From Clostridia bacterium (GTDB taxonomy: Bacteria > Bacillota > Clostridia > Lachnospirales > Lachnospiraceae), in NCBI GenBank assembly GCA_910575625.1, contig CAJTFD010000001.1, positions 186,001-250,000 on the forward strand: a DNA stretch of 64,000 nucleotides. Direction: 5' to 3'. Numbering within the stretch: the first letter of the stretch is position 1; the number at the start of each line of letters is the position of its first letter. The position numbers and the translations under genes are program-made. This document shows positions 62,721 to 64,000 of this stretch, piece by piece. A model generated the notes under the pieces. That model was not told the DNA's origin and did no database searches. It saw only the letters and a list, made by a program, of their open reading frames with translations.

Positions 62721-63713
62721 ATGATAACAAGCAAAGAAAATATGTTATTAGCATTGGAACATCAAAAACCCGAATGGGTCCCGTCCATGGCTGAGATGAT
62801 CATGTGCGGCGGGGCACAGGAAACATTTGAAAACGGCCCCCTCGGCGGCGGGACAGATGGTTTCGGCATAAAATGGGTCGCCACCAGATCCTCCGGCGGA
62901 CAGGGCACGCCTGCCCCCAACCAGTGCCTCTTCGACGATATTGCCGACTGGGAAGACAAAACGGTATTCCCCGACCTGGATGCCTTTGATTGGGAGGGCG
63001 CCGCTCAGTCACAATTATCCGCGGGAAATCCCGAAACCCAGCTGGTGGAATATCAGTGCTGGAACTGGTCATTCCTGCGCCTGACCCATCTGATGGGATT
63101 CGAAAATGCACTCTGTGCGATGCTCGAAGACCCGGACGCATGCATGGCTTTCTTTGACGCAGTCGCCGACTATAAGATCCGTCTGGCCGAAAGAGCCGTC
63201 CATTATTTTAAGCCGGACATGATCACGTCCTTCGATGATGTGGCGACAGAACGGGGATTATTCATGTCACCGGACGCTTACCGCGAACTGATCAAGCCAA
63301 GCCATACCAAAGTAAATAAAGCGATCCAGGAGATGGGTGTCATCCCGGCCATCCATTGCTGCGGAAACTGCCAGGAGATCATCCCGGATTTTATCGAGGA
63401 AGGAAACGCGGCCTGGAGTTCTGCACAGCCCATCAATGATATCGCCGCGATCTTACAGCAGTACGGCAGCAAGATAACTGTGATCGGCGGCTACGACACC
63501 AACGGAAGACCGGCCCAGCCAAGCGCCACCTTAGAAGAGATCAAAGCAGAAGTACACAGAGCGATCGATACCTATGCTCCATATGGCAGCTATATCTTCT
63601 TTGGATTTTCACTGGTGGACAGCGAGGATCCAAAAGAGATCATGAAAGCCATGATGCCGATCTTTGAAGAAGCGGGAAAATATGGCCGGACATTTTACAA
63701 CAAGGTCGGATGA
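62721..63713 (+). CDS. UroD/MtaA-like methyltransferase with HxCG motif
   Basis: 330 residues of the same superfamily as the gene at 60879. MITSKENMLLALEHQKPEWVP is the family start; HLMGFENALCAMLEDPDACMAFFDAV, DMITSFDDVATERGLFMSPDAYREL and PAIHCCGNCQEIIPDF follow. The HCCG keeps the histidine and cysteine that bind zinc in MtaA-type methyltransferases, but the third ligand cysteine near the C-terminus is not visible (GFSLVDSEDP there). Expected to move methyl groups to or from a corrinoid. AGGAG eight bases before ATG 62721. Starts 29 bases after the broken MFS gene and runs into a CobW-type GTPase gene. Confidence 0.82.
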   Translation: MITSKENMLLALEHQKPEWVPSMAEMIMCGGAQETFENGPLGGGTDGFGIKWVATRSSGGQGTPAPNQCLFDDIADWEDKTVFPDLDAFDWEGAAQSQLSAGNPETQLVEYQCWNWSFLRLTHLMGFENALCAMLEDPDACMAFFDAVADYKIRLAERAVHYFKPDMITSFDDVATERGLFMSPDAYRELIKPSHTKVNKAIQEMGVIPAIHCCGNCQEIIPDFIEEGNAAWSSAQPINDIAAILQQYGSKITVIGGYDTNGRPAQPSATLEEIKAEVHRAIDTYAPYGSYIFFGFSLVDSEDPKEIMKAMMPIFEEAGKYGRTFYNKVG

Positions 63714-63717
63714 TCGT

Positions 63718-64000
63718 ATGGAGATACTGATCATTGGCGGTTTTCTGGGCGCAGGTAAGACGACCACACTGGCCCAGATCGCCGGATATCTGACCCATAC
63801 CATGCACGACCAGGTTGTGATCTTGGAAAACGAGATCAGTGACACAGGGGTCGACGACCAATTATTGACAAGATCCGGTTTCCAGGTCAAAGAGATGCTC
63901 GCAGGCTGCATCTGCTGTTCCAGTTCCGCCCAGCTGACCGATACGATCAAAGAGATCGAAAACGTATACCATCCAAAATGGCTGATCATCGAGGCCACCG
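63718..64000 (+). CDS. CobW/COG0523-type metallochaperone GTPase, partial
   Basis: Starts at ATG 63718, four bases after the UroD-like gene, and runs off the window, 94 codons visible. MEILIIGGFLGAGKTT is a P-loop of the G3E class, VVILENEISDTGVDDQLL the switch region, and AGCICCSSSAQL contains the CxCC metal-binding motif of CobW/YjiA/ZNG proteins; LIIEAT begins the Walker B-like region. Such GTPases deliver zinc or cobalt to enzymes. Coupling with zinc-dependent MtaA-like enzymes suggests it loads metal for the methyltransferase system. Confidence 0.9.
   Translation, partial: MEILIIGGFLGAGKTTTLAQIAGYLTHTMHDQVVILENEISDTGVDDQLLTRSGFQVKEMLAGCICCSSSAQLTDTIKEIENVYHPKWLIIEAT

Overview
The window looks like a chromosomal segment of a moderately GC-rich anaerobic Bacillota, most likely a gut Lachnospiraceae. 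This is inferred from gene content: oxygen-independent (cobalt-early) B12 synthesis, a SleB-type wall hydrolase, DUF3796, DUF975 and DUF1294 membrane proteins, PTS enzyme I, GGAGG-type ribosome binding sites and many TTGACA/TATAAT promoters with 17-base spacers. There are no rRNA or tRNA genes, CRISPR arrays, transposases or phage genes. Several gene remnants and an internally deleted transporter show local decay.

Layout. 1-7.5 kb: the end of an ABC-2 exporter operon, an XRE/DUF3796 pair with a striking promoter, PTS enzyme I, a 3' scrap of an EamA transporter, a Na/phosphate cotransporter with three 11-base-spaced Pho-like hexamers, and a small secreted protein bracketed by two copies of a hairpin repeat. 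7.6-20.2 kb: one long minus-strand anaerobic cobalamin operon (unknown gene, cbiD, cbiL, cbiF, cbiG, cbiH, a CbiJ-CbiE-CbiT fusion, cbiA, cbiB, cobD, cbiP, cbiC), largely coupled by ATGA overlaps. 20.3-28.6 kb: ECF sigma/anti-sigma pair, glycosyltransferase with DUF2304 partner, amidase with SPOR domain, radA operon, SleB hydrolase.

28.7-37.1 kb: a four-gene minus-strand unit encoding an MBL-fold protein, a coiled-coil protein with a GrpE-like C-terminus, a large divergent Hsp70 and a hybrid histidine kinase whose sensor domain carries three perfect 18-base repeats. This is the best candidate for an undescribed system. Then tex, a DUF4190 protein and a DUF975 protein.

41.1-50.3 kb: a LacI-regulated fructan/sucrose-type operon (binding protein, two permeases, ATPase, GH32 enzyme and an HPr-like protein without the phosphorylatable histidine), convergent with a GH31 alpha-glucosidase. 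The LacI operator appears as three direct repeats on a 12-base period, and related sites lie upstream of the lacI-type gene, which seems to have an almost leaderless mRNA.

50.6-64 kb: a methylated-amine island: BCCT transporter, MFS transporter, MttB-family methyltransferase without an amber (pyrrolysine) codon, TetR regulator, a three-gene ABC importer (COG2984/4120/1101 type), PucR-type regulator, two divergent UroD/MtaA-like proteins flanking a broken MFS gene, and the start of a CobW-type metallochaperone GTPase. MttB and MtaA families act with corrinoid proteins, so the B12 operon at the other end of the window would supply the cofactor. No corrinoid protein or reductive activator is visible, so they must lie elsewhere.
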